The notes under the pieces: model-generated
Told to the model about the DNA's origin: nothing
Seen by the model: the letters and a program-made list of their open reading frames with translations, nothing else
The model's database searches: none
From: Cyanoderma ruficeps
Lineage: Eukaryota; Chordata; Aves; Passeriformes; Timaliidae
Assembly (NCBI GenBank): GCA_008694505.1
Contig: VZDJ01007753.1
Location: 21,386,696-21,450,695, forward strand
Length of the DNA: 64,000 nucleotides
Reading direction: 5' to 3'
Program-made: the position numbers and the translations under genes
Part shown: piece after piece, positions 13,790-27,500 of the stretch
Layout of the letters: the number at the start of each line of letters is the position of its first letter
Position numbering within the stretch: position 1 is the stretch's first letter

Positions 13790-14345
13790 AGCTCCCCTCG
13801 TCTTCCTTAACACACGCACAGCTGCCGGATTTCTTCACGCCAGACCTTTAAAGATGCTCCAATGCTCCAGCCTCCAGCGGAAGGCACCTGGAAACGTTTT
13901 TGAGGCAAAAATGGCTGAAAACCCCAATGCTGGGAATATTCCCCGCTACGCCTGTGCGCGGCTCCCCCACCGCACCACGCTCCTCCCGCAGCCCTCCCGC
14001 TCCACCGGCCCCTGCAGCCTCCGCTTCCAGGGAAAACATCTGCTTGTCACGGAACATTCCCGCTGCCCTCCGCCGCCCGCACCGCCGCGCCCCTGGACAG
14101 CCGGGCCCTGCTCCCTTCCCTTCCCCCGGCCCTCCGGGCAGCTCGGCGGCGGCAGCAGCACGGAGCGGCCCGGCCGAAGCGCCCCGCTCACCTCCGCTCC
14201 CAGCGCGGCTCCGCGGGGGCGGCGGCTCCGCGGCCGCGCATCCTCCGTGCGCAGCCACCGCCTCGCCCCGCTACTCCCGCGGCCGGGAGCTCCGGCGGGG
14301 CTTTGTCCCACAGAGACACAGAGCTCGGGGCTGGCGGGGGACATT
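13790..14345 (-). promoter_or_regulatory. SCG5: SCG5 CpG-island promoter
   Basis: A sharp rise in G+C and CpG density stands out from AT-rich surroundings, covering the probable exon 1 and its flanks. It ends at a TATA-like element on the minus strand (14350-14343). The long overlapping ORFs on both strands here come from GC richness and show no protein family. Confidence 0.7.
14192..14315 (-). other. SCG5: SCG5 probable non-coding exon 1
   Basis: Mammalian SCG5 has a 5'-UTR exon before the exon with the start codon. Here a strong donor (GGAGCGGAG|GTGAGC, exon ending at 14192) lies in a CpG island 1.2 kb upstream of the coding exon, on the right strand. A TATA-like TTTATAAT at 14350-14343 on the minus strand would place the transcription start near 14315. 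The donor is read directly. The 5' limit is inferred from the TATA-like spacing and may be off by tens of bases. Confidence 0.5.
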
Positions 14346-14350
14346 ATAAA

Positions 14351-15904
14351 CCTCTTTTTAAACTTAACGGCCTAAAAATAAAACTGAAGGGTTTTGATGC
14401 ATTAACGGTGACAGAAATGATGCTGCATGTTACTGGGAGAGTATTCATCGTCCTGCTGTGATTTCTGTCTCTAGAATAATATGATCAATGGCTTATGTAC
14501 AGGATGATAGTGTTACCTAACTGCAGGTTTACAGGGTAGCAACACGGCAACCATCTCCAGAGATTTGCAGGTGAATGGATCCAGATTAGGCAAATCTAGA
14601 CACATCATCCAGAGTGGAGATTGCTGAGAATTTGACTACAAAAGTCTTGCTAAATGAAGTCTCTCATCTAACACAGCACTTGGCAAAACAGTGGCTTCTA
14701 AAGGTTATTCTATGAATCACACCTTCACTGACAGGAATGCGTCACATCCCAGTTCAGTATAGCTATCCACAGGAAAATCTCTGAGATTATACCCCATAAA
14801 CCACACCAGTACGTTATTCTCTTTTTGCTGGTCCCTGGTACATTATGCAAGCCGTAACTTGCAGGATTAAGCAGTTGGGACTTCCACTCGGCATCTAGCG
14901 TGTATTTCTGCAAACCATAACTTTATATAAAGGTATGTATGTCCAAACTGTTCTGCAAAATCTCTAAAAACAGAACCCAAACTTTATTTTTTTTTCCTGC
15001 TACAAGTTTCTTTGTCAGGGCCCTGCCAAATCCCCCCTAAGAATCTAAATTTAGATGTTTCAAAATTAGCTTGCATGGATGGTCACACTGTGCTTCACAT
15101 GGGACACATGGTTAATACATCCCAGATATTTTGAATGCTAATGCAGCATTGACAATCTCAATCTTAGTCTTCTAAACAAAAATCAGTGTGACATCTCACT
15201 GTTACAGGAATCAGACCTCGTTTTCTTCCTGACACTGCCTTTATTTCCTTCTGTCCTATTTCCAGCTCCTACCTCCTTGCATGAGCCATGACAGCTGGAA
15301 GGTGTTTTGCTGATCCTTACTTACCTCAGTGAGAGGATGAGCACCAAAACATGGTGTTCTGGTGCCTGCTCAGCCTATTGAGGGAGCTGCCAGCACCAGC
15401 TAAAGGCAGGGGGTGGGAGCATGTTGCCAAGAGCAGCAGCTTCCTCTTTGGATGGTGATGAACTGCCATATTCTTTACTTCGTGAAACTGAAGCTTCCCA
15501 TTCTTAACCACAACACTAAGCAATCTGGTTAAGATCTCCTCATAGCTGGCTCCGTGGTATTAGATTTTACAGTAATGTAGCAAGAGTGAGGCAGGAGGTT
15601 CCCACAGATCAACTAATTCAACTTCTAAGTTGGTGGATACATGGGAACAGAGACAGGAAACAGAAAAGAACTATTATTTTGATTAACATACCCTTTTAAG
15701 AAGTTCACAAGACTAATTATGCTGCTTTGTACCTTTTGCTAGTTGTGAGAATTACCAACATGTAGCTAAGATGAACAAAAGGACAGCCAGAACAGATTTA
15801 CTTCTGGCTTCAGTATTTTCAGATTTACTAATTTTGGTGTTTACAGTCTGCCTATAACAGCATAATCTTAACTTTCCAAGTCATTATAGAAAAACAAGCT
15901 CAGA
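14351..15904. other. SCG5-ARHGAP11A intergenic spacer
   Basis: About 1.55 kb separates the SCG5 promoter from the ARHGAP11A polyadenylation site. Two genes transcribed in the same direction are therefore closely packed. I see no repeat, RNA gene or conserved motif in it that I can name. Confidence 0.5.
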
Positions 15905-16976
15905 AAAGGGAAAAAACAATGGTTTTATTAAAACCAAAAGTATCCAGTGCTTCAGCTCTAACATTTTGCCAATAAGCAATTCACACATACAAAAAGCTAA
16001 TGAACAGTTTCAAGTGTTTACTCTTAAATAATTTTACAACTGATGACAGACAAACAGTTTTCATTCCAAAAGATGTAAACATTTGCTTGTGCAAATCAAC
16101 CTTTAACACGCTATGGCTTCTTACATTCGTCTCTTGCAACACTTTCAGCATCTAAATCCAGCTTCTGCACCACTTAGTTAACATAATTCTACAGCTTTAA
16201 AAATAAGTTAAAATTCCCCTCTCATATTAAGATAAAACATTTTATTACTCATAACTAACTGAAAATACTTGGTACCTACTGCACAACACAACACTGGATG
16301 AAGTTTTAAGACTTTTCAATTCTTGAATAAACTGCATGTTTTCTAATAATTCTCCAGTGTGTGCACACATGGATTACATTTTGACATTTACCTACTCAAG
16401 TAAAATACGCTCCCAATTTACTCCACCAAAACCAAAAAACATTGAAAAGAAATAAGAGCTCATATGAGGTCCAACTTAGTAGTACCAAGGGGTGCTACAA
16501 TACACTTAAAACTAAAAAGTAAATAAATTTAACTACTGATACTCAGCATTAAAACACTTCCTTTCACATGTGTTACATTTGTTTTAAATATTTGAGAAAT
16601 TGTTTTTGAACTTGATACTTAATCTAAATACTGCAAGAACAGTTTTGAGAGATGCAGCATGTTTTTAGAAGCTGAAATAATCAAAACTCGAGATCTAACA
16701 CAAACATTTGTGCTAGATTATTTATAGATTAACAGATTATTTTTGTTTTATAAGTCAAATTCATTTAGTTGAACTGACTAGCATTTACAGAAGTTTCAGT
16801 AAATGAAGAAAACCTCAACATGAAACAAATTGCTATTTGTACATCTTCACAAATTATTCATTTAAAACAAATGAAAAATTACAAATAGAAAGAGCTAGGA
16901 AAAAAATCATACAAATTTAGATTTTTCTAAAGGTTAACCAAGTTACAAAGAACCCATTTAGCCATCACATTTGATC
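15905..16976 (-). other. ARHGAP11A: ARHGAP11A 3' UTR
   Basis: The sequence after the stop codon is AT-rich with no further ORF. A canonical AATAAA lies at 15929-15924 on the minus strand, giving a 3' UTR of about 1.05-1.07 kb. A second AATAAA at 16246-16241 could support a shorter form. The cleavage point is estimated as 10-25 bases past the distal signal. Confidence 0.6.
15924..15929 (-). terminator. ARHGAP11A: ARHGAP11A poly(A) signal AATAAA
   Basis: This is an exact AATAAA hexamer on the transcribed strand, about 1.05 kb after the stop codon, and the most distal one before the SCG5 promoter region. Confidence 0.5.
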
Positions 16977-18556
16977 TTATAAGTCTACTGGCTTTGCAGT
17001 TGGTAAGAGTTTTACTTCAGATATTGGATTCTTTGGAGAGCCTCTATAACGAACTCTTTCCCTTCCTGAAGCACTTCTTGTGATCAAAGGTTTTTCTAGG
17101 GCAGCACCTGGAATATTTATATTTGCATTCACTTTCAAACTGGATTTAACCATTTCATGATTGGTTAGATCTTCCAGAACAGACTTTGATGGATGAACAG
17201 TTGCTTTTTGTTCATGGATTCCAACAGAAACATCAGGCTTGTCTGATGGCTTTAATGGCCTGCAACATGATTTGGACATCAAGTCCAGCTGCTTATGAGG
17301 TGCAGAAACTTGGTCACATGTGCTTTCACTCCTGCGTGGCAAAGGCACGGGATTCTTTGAGGGTTTTCCTGTGCAGGGGAATAGGGCAGAATCATAGCTC
17401 AAAGATTTAACAAGTGGTGACCCAATACCACTTGATTTAACCGTCTGAGAGCTTAAAGATTGTCTGTTAGCCTCCAAAAGGGAATTGATTCTTCTTACAG
17501 ACTGTCTAACTGGAGTACGCTGAAACTTCAGAGGTGGTTTAGTTTTGCTTGCAGAATTTGGATCATTTAATGAAAGCTGGTTAAACCACTGTATGTGGTC
17601 AGAAACCTTCCCATGGTCAGCAACAGTCGATGTTTTAGTTAAAATTTTATCTGAATTTTCAGCTTTCAAGTATTGGTTGCCCATTTCCTTTTGTGATTTG
17701 GGCAACTGCAAAGTAGGCAGCTGTCCTGCCAAAGAAGGTTTAGCAGTAGCCTCTTCCAAATTACAGCACTTCACCACACAGTTTTCAGCTGTTTGTGAGT
17801 GCATTAATTCCATTTCCTCTTTTCTTCCAGAGAAATCTGATTTGTGTAAGGCATCTTTTGTTGAACTGTTCTCAACAGTAAACTTATCTTCCTTGGCTAG
17901 TACTTGAGGCACAGGAAGTTCTTTTACTTTCTTTGTAGCTGGTATTGGGACCTGAAGTTCTATGTCAATAGAAGTTTTAAAGTTTCTTTTCTCCAAAACG
18001 TCAATATCCTCTTTTTTTGACTGCTGTTTATCACCAGCAGAAGATTCACTGAATTGGTGCAACAGTTCTCTGGATTGTACATTTGCTAGATTTTCAGAAA
18101 CTTCTTCTTCTAACAACTCTTTCACCAAACTGAGCCCTGAGGGACATGGAGTTTCATTTAATATTTCACTTGCTACAGCTGAGAGGGATGATTTTTTATC
18201 ACCTATCAAATCGTGAAGAATACTCCCAGATGCAGAGAAGGCTTGCTTAACTTTCAGTAATGTTTCTGTAGTTGAATTACTTTCATCTTCACAAACCACA
18301 AGTTCCAAGCTGTTGTCTTGTTTGCTTACAGTTGCAGATTTTAATTCATCTGGAATAACTGGTGGCTCTCTACATATCAAAACAGATTCTGAAGGGCTGA
18401 CTCCTATTTCAGAGTGTCCAGGCAGAATTTGCTCATTCTTGCTGATCACCTGAGAATCCGTGACAGCAGGACTATTCCATGACATTCGGTGAACTACTTT
18501 CTTGTGGCATTTTGGACTTAGCAAGTTTTCTTCCGACTTGCTTACATTCCTTGAAC
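16977..18556 (-). CDS. ARHGAP11A: ARHGAP11A terminal coding exon 12
   Basis: One large exon of 1,580 bases encodes residues 499-1024 and the TAA stop. It starts [15 protein letters not shown] and ends [10 protein letters not shown]. The middle is poorly conserved and rich in Ser, Lys and Glu, so probably disordered. The last 210 residues carry conserved blocks, including [29 protein letters not shown] and [13 protein letters not shown]. Confidence 0.95.
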
Positions 18557-21500
18557 CTTAAAATAAATGCCACAGTGTCAGAATAATTTATTGTGATTTT
18601 AATAACTATAGACAAAATTCTTACTAAAAATAATTATCAAAGCAGCACTGAATTTAAAGATGCCATTATGCCCTCAAATTTCAGAAATGTAAAAAAAGGT
18701 TATATTAAGCAAAATCATGCATCTTCTCTTGTTTAACTGAGAGAGCTACTAAAATACACTAGAAACACAAGCTGGTTCTAAACCAATTATTTTCCCAAAA
18801 AGCCATTAACATACAAGTGACTTCTGGCTTAGCTAGAAGCATACTTTTAATCCAATTGCTTTTATACTTTTATCCATAAAGTTGCTTTTGCAAAGTAAAG
18901 AAAAGGTTTTCCCCATCTAATATATTTGGTCAGGCAATTACCTTTCTTAGGGAATTTTTCATTGACATATGGGCTGAAAAGTACATCTCTTCTTGCACCT
19001 TCAGTTCTGCTTTCCAAACCTTGCTGACTTGCAAGACGCCTTCCAATATTTTCTGATCTACTGCCAGCTGCAGAGCCTGATACAATATTCTTGAACAAAC
19101 AAAAAGTGTTAATTGCTTTTATACAAACTTGTTATTTGGAATCTCATTTACAGAGGAAGCTTCAGGAAACTGCTACACTAATCAGCCACAGCAGCCTTTT
19201 TTTTGGCCATAGCTCCTCTTGCCTTGGTTCTCTGCAGACCTAGGCAGGGAACAGGTTCCCTGCAGTTAGGTAGGCTTAATCACACTGCGAACAGAGACTC
19301 TGTGCACAGGCTCTGCCAGGTCAGACACTCAGCAACTGTGAGACCCACTGATCACAAGCCCGGCAGGTGGATCCCAACAAGCCAGGCAAGTTCCCACCCA
19401 GCCACATGCTCACTTTCCCCATTCCCCCACAGGATGACAGAGAGAATTGGAAAGATGAAAAGGGGCACACACACCCCACAGACAAAAAAACCCAAACCCA
19501 CACGTGATGCAAAGGTCATCACTTAGAACAATCAGGCAATTCTCAGCAAGCTTCTGAGCAGTGGCTACTTTCCATAAATTATCCCCATCCCAGTTTTACT
19601 GGTGAGCTTAACATTACATGGCATGGAATTGCTCCTTGGTCGATTCAGGTGAGCTGCTCCCTCCCTCAGCATCTTGCCCCATGCCAGCCAAACAGAGCAC
19701 AAACTGATCAATTACTGCTATGCAAATAAAGCTCAAGCTTCTTGTACTTGACAGCAAGCAGGTTCAATTAACACTGGGATCCATCTCTCCATTAGAAAAT
19801 ACATCCTTCCTGCTCCTGAAAAGCAGTGCCCCAAACTTTGGATTAAAATCTGCAGTCTGGGTACTTACCGTTTCTCTGTTGCTTTTCCCCAAACCGAATT
19901 TCAAGCGTAAAGACCTACGAACCATTTCTTTTCTGCTTATCTTGGGAGAAAAACAGCCTGTCTTTCCTGACTCAGCCCTGGAAGGACACAAGGGAAGAAG
20001 GAACATAAAGTCTTTAGGAGGGCAATGAAAATATTATTTACAGTTATTTCCTCCAGTTTTACTTATATTGCTTTCTTGCCCACCTTTTTTAATAAGCACA
20101 GAGAGATATACCAGATCTTTTGTTTTGAGCGCAAATTTTGCAACACCAGAAGATCTGGTGGTTTTAAGATTACTATAAAAATTTACCAAAACCCTTAATT
20201 TTTGAGACAGATTGGGGTCATTATTCGAGGGGTCTAGACACATCTTTCCATCTTATCTTTAGGTTTTGAGAGTTAATTACCTGTATAGTTTTTTGCTTGC
20301 AAGTCTTTTACTTCTTCTATTTCCTGTACTGGACATATGATTTTCACCCGTGGTTGAAGGAGATAATGAGGTTTGTGATGACTCAAGACACACACAAGGA
20401 CTTGCTTCAAACTGAACTACAAGGACAAAATTATATTTATATGAACTTAAAATAGTCACATTTTTTCAGATAAAGACTTATAAGTTAATAGAATAAAGAA
20501 CAGGTTTTTAAAGAGCACTTGTTTTATGCTTATTTTGTAGAGTGTTGGCTTGAAACTACTTCGACTTCCACTTTAAAATGAAACAAAGCTGTTGCTTGTA
20601 GCATCCATAAAAGTGGCTAGAATGCAATTACTTACATGCTACAGATACCACTACCTCAAATTAAGTTTCCACACTTATCATCAGATCAGTTCCTCAAATT
20701 TAAGAGCTCAAGAAGAAAAAATTAAACAGTCTCATCATTATTTGCAGTGTGCTTTTTTTTTAATATACCTATCCAGAACAGCTAAAGCAACAATGAAGAA
20801 GAGTTGTTTTTCTTTACTACTGGACATTTTATGAAACACATGCATCACTGCTATCCTTATAAAATGTCATTGCTCTGGTTTGCTCATCCATAAAAACAAG
20901 AATTTCATGGAGAACATGAAAATGATTTAATAAGAAAAGCACTGTTTTATAAGGCTCATTTGAGGGGAAAAAAAGTCAAGCAAAACAGCCAATCTAGAAA
21001 TAACCTCCCACTCTAACTTCAGTTGGCAGCACATTAAAGAACCAAAAAAAAATAAAACAGGGTTTTCAGAATAGCCTGATGGTTGGAAGCACTCTAGTAG
21101 AATAAAGTGGTACTAAAGCATTGTCAAACAAAAGTAAAATTTTCTCTAGAGTTTTGAGATGTAGCATCTAGAGGAAAAACAAGAGGCGCCAAGACACAAG
21201 AAGCTTTAGAAAAGCAACAGTTACATTTCACATAGAGCTAAGGTCAGCTATTCAAGCATTTAGGAGACAGAAGACTACAACTTTCAAAAGGCTGGAAGCA
21301 TAGGCAGTCTCATGGATTTGTGCACCAAGAAAGAAACAGGAGTATAACCTGAGTGATACATACAGAGTAAAAAAGATAAAAGGATTGCAAGTATGAGGGA
21401 TTATGAGAACAAAAAAAAACAAGAAAAAGAATTTGGCTTTTGCTCAATCCATGTAACATGAGTCACCAATGAACATAAACACATTTACCAAGATGGGGAA

Positions 21501-24500
21501 GTAGTGCAAGGAACACTTCAGCAGTGAGCATCAATGACTGTCTAACAAGAACAAACTTTAGGCTTCACTCCTAAATTAAAAGCCACCAACAACCATTTCA
21601 AGCAGCAAGGAAAAAGAAGTAATGGCACTGTACCTGATGCTGGTGTTGAGCTGCTGTTAAATATGCTACTTGGTAAAAACTCAAAGGCAAAACTATGCTT
21701 AAAAGATCGTCTCTTCTTGCTGGACAAGCCCTGAGAGCAATCAGTTGGAAGCTTCCGCTTGGTACTTGGAGTAAGGACCACTGGAGTCACTGATGAAAGG
21801 ACTGAAATTAAGAAAATCAAATTTGCAATAATAACTTAAAAGCTGGAGAGTTTAGTAAGCAAACAGTTGTTTTGAGGCTTTTTTAACACTGAAAAAAACT
21901 TGTTGCAAAAGCTTAGCCAAAGTGCATGCATTTTGAACAGGCAAAGCTTAGGGTTTGATTTTTTTTATTTTGTTGGGTTTTTTGCAAGTTTAGAGCACCA
22001 GAAAGGAAAATCCAGACCCACACCTCAATAAAACAATATAAGTATTAGGAGGAAGTAAAAGTATAGTCATCTTCTGTAAGTTTTAGAGACAGTAAGTGTG
22101 AAAGAATTTTAGTCCTTGCAGATTCATTCCGATGATAAAATGCTGCACTACTGCACTGAAGCTTTAGTGGTTCATTAGCTGAAAAGCACAAGTTTGGTTG
22201 GGTAATCCCCACAGGGCTAAACCACACAGCCCACTACTGCAGTGATTGTAGCTGCTCCAAGAATTACAGGAAATGCAGTATCCTCAATAAATATGTATCT
22301 ATATTCCATTTTAAATAATTTAAATTTTTCAACTAAATTCTAATTCTTTAGTCAAAAAAATTTGTTGAATATAGCTGACAAATCCAGAAGATACTGCATG
22401 GGCTTTACTCAGTACAAATACACCAATACCTACCGCTTCTGTCCTGTTGAGGTGTAGTGGAGGGTGTTCTGTTAGATTTAAATTTATTCAGGGCTCCACT
22501 AACAATATCTGAAATGCAAGACACACCGAGCAATCAAATCTAAATCTGAAGCTTGTCTTGCTGTTTTCAACCAAGTTTAACTTGTATTTTTTTGAGGGAG
22601 AAAGAAAGCAAATCAGTTTAAATGACTGTTTTACGTACAGAATATCATAAACCCGGATCTTCACACCAACATAGTTTTTATTGCTTTCACAATAGCTGAA
22701 ATCTATTTTCCTTAAAATAAAAAATATTTAAAAAAACCAAACAAAAAACCCAACAAACAGAGCAGAGAAGTACAATACACAAAAAACCATGCCATGGCTA
22801 AACATACAATCACACAGCCTCAATTTCAACTACTGTCAGGTTTAATACTCCAGGTACATAAGCTAAATAAAGACCTATGTTTTCATAGCAATACATACAA
22901 GATCCCTTTGCAGTGGATTTTAATAAAGTGAAACATAAGTGTTCCATAGTATTTCTTCTAAGAGAGTGCAGAACTGAGAATGTACCGTTTGATTGTCCAT
23001 ATCTGGCAAAAAACCCCAACTCAACCCTGTTGAAAACTGAAAAATCCTCACCCAAAATCCCAGATCCATGATACCAGAACACACAGTATCCAAAATATCC
23101 AATTCAGATTTACACTTCAAAACACAAATCAGCTACTCTAATTCAAAACACACAAGCCATTTGCATCCCTGCTTTCTCATGACCTGACTTCTCCAAGTAT
23201 ATATTAAAGTACCGTTTCAAAATCAGCAACAACAAACAAACCAACCCTTTGGCCTCCTGCAACAGGATCTGAAATTGACTCAACAAAAAGCCAGAATATT
23301 AATTTGGTTACACAAATCCAAAATAGCTTCTTTAGCAGAACAATAAAACACAAAATAAATATAGAATAATGTGATTCCTGAAGTCATATAGATTTTGCAA
23401 ATCAAACTCAATCAGTTTTGAAGACATCTGTTCTGCTTGTGGAAGAAGCAAGGATCAGACTACCCGAAGTCTCAATTCTGTTTTTGGTTTTGAAAATTTC
23501 ACAAAACATACCTACCCCCTACACTTCGGTGTCTCCTCCTCTTGCATTCACTGGGAGATTCATTTTCACTGTCTTCGTGGCCACACAGCGAGGGAGTAGA
23601 TTGAAAGACATCGACACCTAACATTGAAGGAATCTTTTCCAAGATAAATTCTGGGACTTGTCCTGGAATAGTCGAGAAGTACTTTTTAAATTATTCTTAG
23701 AAGTTGAAAAGAAAAGCTGTACATGGGTTGGTGCATTGGGACATGTTGATAAGCATTTATGATCTTACCAATTTCTGCTGCATGGTCAATAAGCGTTTCC
23801 ACGACAGCAGCCTGCAGGCGAATCCTTTTTTCTGTACTAGAAGACATCTTTTCATTTTCATTCGAGTGCAAGAGGTTGGGAGCAAAAATCACTGCCAGAT
23901 TACTGCTATCCATTCTATTTTCATTGGATCTTAAAAAGAAAAGGCTTTTTTTATTTAGATTATCAGAATGGAAACCGTGGAGAAAGACCAAATAAGACAA
24001 ATACAGTTAAAAAAATAAAAATGGACTCATTCACTGGAGTGCTTACACAACATGATTAATGGATAGATTTGTGCATTCCAGGCCAGGTAATTGCACAACT
24101 ATGTTGCTGAAATCAAGAAGTTATAGAACCCCCTCAGTTTTAGGGAATGCAAGGTATCAAATTATGAACAAAGCTTGAACAAAGGCAAGTCTCCAGTTAA
24201 CTAAGTTTTCATAAAGAAAACCTTGGATTTATGACATAAAAGACTATGAATTTAGTGAAAGTTTAAAATGGCAAACTACTCACAGAAAGTTACAGCACTT
24301 GCCTGGACAGAGAAGTGATTAAGAGAATTCAGAGCTGTTTATATCATGCCCTCTATACTGACCTCAAGGACACAGTTCTTAGAAAGTTGAAAAAGTATCT
24401 CAAAGCTGCAATTGTTCTGTCAGCCAGCAAACAGGACAGCAACACGGTTGCAGTTTTCTTCTCATTTCCAAGCCCCTGAGCTTTGAACAGGCCTTCCTGA

Positions 24501-27500
24501 AGGTGAGGTGGAAGGATGGGTTCTGGCAGCTCTCTAAAGAACTGTTTGAGAAGCCCTGCAACATCACATGGCAGTGCAGCTGAGAGGCAGTTTTCACCTT
24601 GATCCAGTTTACTCTGAAATTTTTCATAAGAAACGTGATTTAAAGTCTTCAACATATTGTCAGATTTCTAAATTTAGGCAATAATGCTCTAGCCCATGTC
24701 ACAACAGTCAGTCATAGCTTCCCCATGGTTAGTTTCAGCCTTGTTTTGTTTTACCCAGCTACATTATCTACACTGAGACACAGGCAAGGTTGTCGGTTGT
24801 GTGTTAATTTAGAGGTTTCCCATCTTCCCTCCACCCAGAGAACATTGCTAAACAAATATCCTCATAGCATCCAGTGTGCACAATTGCTAATGAGTTTATT
24901 CAGTCCCAGGCTAATCTCATCACCTGGAAGGCAAAATATTTAAAAGGAAAAAAAAAAAGGGGGGGGGGGTGGTGGTGAAGCCTGTTAGCTTCTGGACTAC
25001 ATCTCCTATCATTTCTAAAGCAGGCAATGTTACCAACCCACTTCCATTGAATAGGACTGAAAAAGAGTCCAAAAATTAAAACATGCTCAAGTGAAATACA
25101 GCTTTTTAAGAAAAAGAGAAGAGGAGCTTTAGAGAATACCTTTAAAGCTTTTAATCGAACAAGAGATCCAGACTTTCTGAAGAGTCCCTCAGTATGAACA
25201 TATTCTTCCAAATATTCACATGTATCAACGAGAAAGCTGAGAAAAGAACAGTAGCATAGTTCTGATGTTCAGAATAAAACTTGGGGTTTTTGCATGAAAA
25301 CTATTTCACCATTTTTTGTAAAGCTTAATATATAGAATAATTTTCCCCAGTGACAAGAGAATAAAGAAATACAACTGAGTAAGAACTTTGAATTTCCTGT
25401 CTAACTTCTGCATCCCTCCTTTTCCACCTGGAACTATTCTTATAACCCCCAGAGGCTCCAGCAGGCATGGAACAAATAATTGCATTCCTTCTTCTGACAA
25501 GGGTTCAATATCATAAGGAGAGCAAAGCAAGCACAAAATCTAAAAATGCACTGTTAATTTACCTTGGAATATAACCATATTCTGGCACAAGTGATTGTGG
25601 CAACGCATGAAAAGATATTCCAAAGATTTTACCCTGAAATACAAAAATCAAATCATGTAATTCGAAAGTTGATAGAATTATCAACTACATATTACAAAGC
25701 AGCACACATTCCACGAGTAGATATAAGGGTAGTTAAGAGAGAAAACAAAGTCTTTCAGATAAGACAGATAAGAGGTATTGTCTAGAAAATCACTGTTGTC
25801 TCCAGAGATCTAAAACTGCACTGATTCGAGTTACAAGTAGCATCCTAGATGAGTGTGAAAGAGTAGAAAGCTTTTCTGCAGTATGTTTTAACTAACTGCT
25901 TGTAAAATAAGAAGCGTTTCTTACAGGGCTCATAAATCAGTAAGGATATTAACCAGATTGTTTTGGAATCTCAACTCAGTTTTTCAAATTGACTATATCC
26001 TATTTTTCTTAGAAATCAACACAAGACAATTGAAATAACTTTTTTTAAATTTTTTTTTTTCTTCATCTCAGACACTCAAGATTGTTCTTTGGGGAAGGAT
26101 TAAATTCAACACAACAATCTAGACAACAGTTCTGAACATCACACTTAGCATTTGTTCTCAAAAAAATGATGCCTACTGCCTTATGGCAAGACATTAGAGC
26201 ATGCTACATATTAGAAACTAAGTAAATCTCATCAGTCATTACAACTGATGTTCACCTATGGCATCAACAACTTCTACATCCCACAACTTCTACTTTATTT
26301 TTTTATACTCATGTTTACAGAGCATGCAAACCAGCCCCTCTCCCAACCAGGACTGGGATCGTGCCCAACTTGTTCTTAGAGCTGAATGCAAACTCTGAGT
26401 CATTCATAGCTGAAATTCAACGTGCTGACCATGTCAGGAAAACAGTTAATCAGTAACTAACCCATCAGATCCAATCTAATCTGTCCTACAGAAAACAAAC
26501 ATAACACAGTCAGGAAAGAGAAGAAACACATCTGTCATTGTGTTCCAGGTTCCTACTAAAACTACAAAAAAGAAAATTAACTCCAAGAGAGAACGGTTTT
26601 TTTCTGTATGTACAAGATTACATACTAGAAAATTCCAGTGGTTTGGAATTCAACATTTAAAATTCCTAACTGATACGCTCACTTCACTAGGTTTTGTTTG
26701 AAGTATCAGAAGTTGTGACTTAATTTCTTGTCAATGAATAACAAAGCTAATAAAATTATGTCTGTTCACTCATAACAGAAATAAAACATCCCCTGGGGAA
26801 ACAAATGTTTTTCTATAGCTTTTCCTACCTTGCTCAGTAGCTAAGTACGTTTTGTTCCTTGCATACAATTTAAGCACTACAGACAACAGCAGACATCTTT
26901 TATCACGACATACATATATTGTTCACAGTTCTTATTATCTTCCCTTCAAAGGGAAAAGGAAAGAAAAGTCTAGAGTCATATTAATATTTGATACTGACAA
27001 GGGGAAGAAAACTAATTCTAACTTTACTCTTGCTTTCTCCCTTTCCAAACAGCCCAGCTCAAGCACATCTTCCCAACTTCTTTAGTTCATATTGACCAAG
27101 GATTACTGCAGCATTGTGTCTGACATGTCTTCTCAGCCTTACAGAAAGCTCAGTCTGAGGATGTTCAGCTCTGTGCCACACCAGTTATTACACAGAGATC
27201 TTGTGACATCAGTCACAGTGAAGCATAAAAAGCTCTTGCAGGGATCAGAGGCGAGCGTGCGTGTGTCAGTGGCCAGCAAGCGCACGGACAAAAGCGGAAC
27301 ACATCTCCCTCGCCATCTGGCCTGCCCAGCAACACGCCAATCCCAAACTGCGGGGCGGGGCCATCCAACGCCACTGAGCCATTACCTTCCTGAGCCATAA
27401 CACGGCTATAAAATGGTCCCCTGGAGCATTTGCACGCTGAAGGAAAGAGGAAAAAAAGCTCTTTTCCCCATTACAGGAAGTGATGCCCTGTTAGGAGCTG

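Noticed and set aside
13848..14375. ORFs of 130-173 codons over the SCG5 CpG island
   Set aside because: They overlap in four frames of GC-rich DNA and are rich in Ala/Pro/Arg/Ser. The strand and donor support a non-coding first exon instead.
17186..18216. Plus-strand ORFs opposite the last ARHGAP11A exon
   Set aside because: Antisense shadows of a long real exon; no domain.
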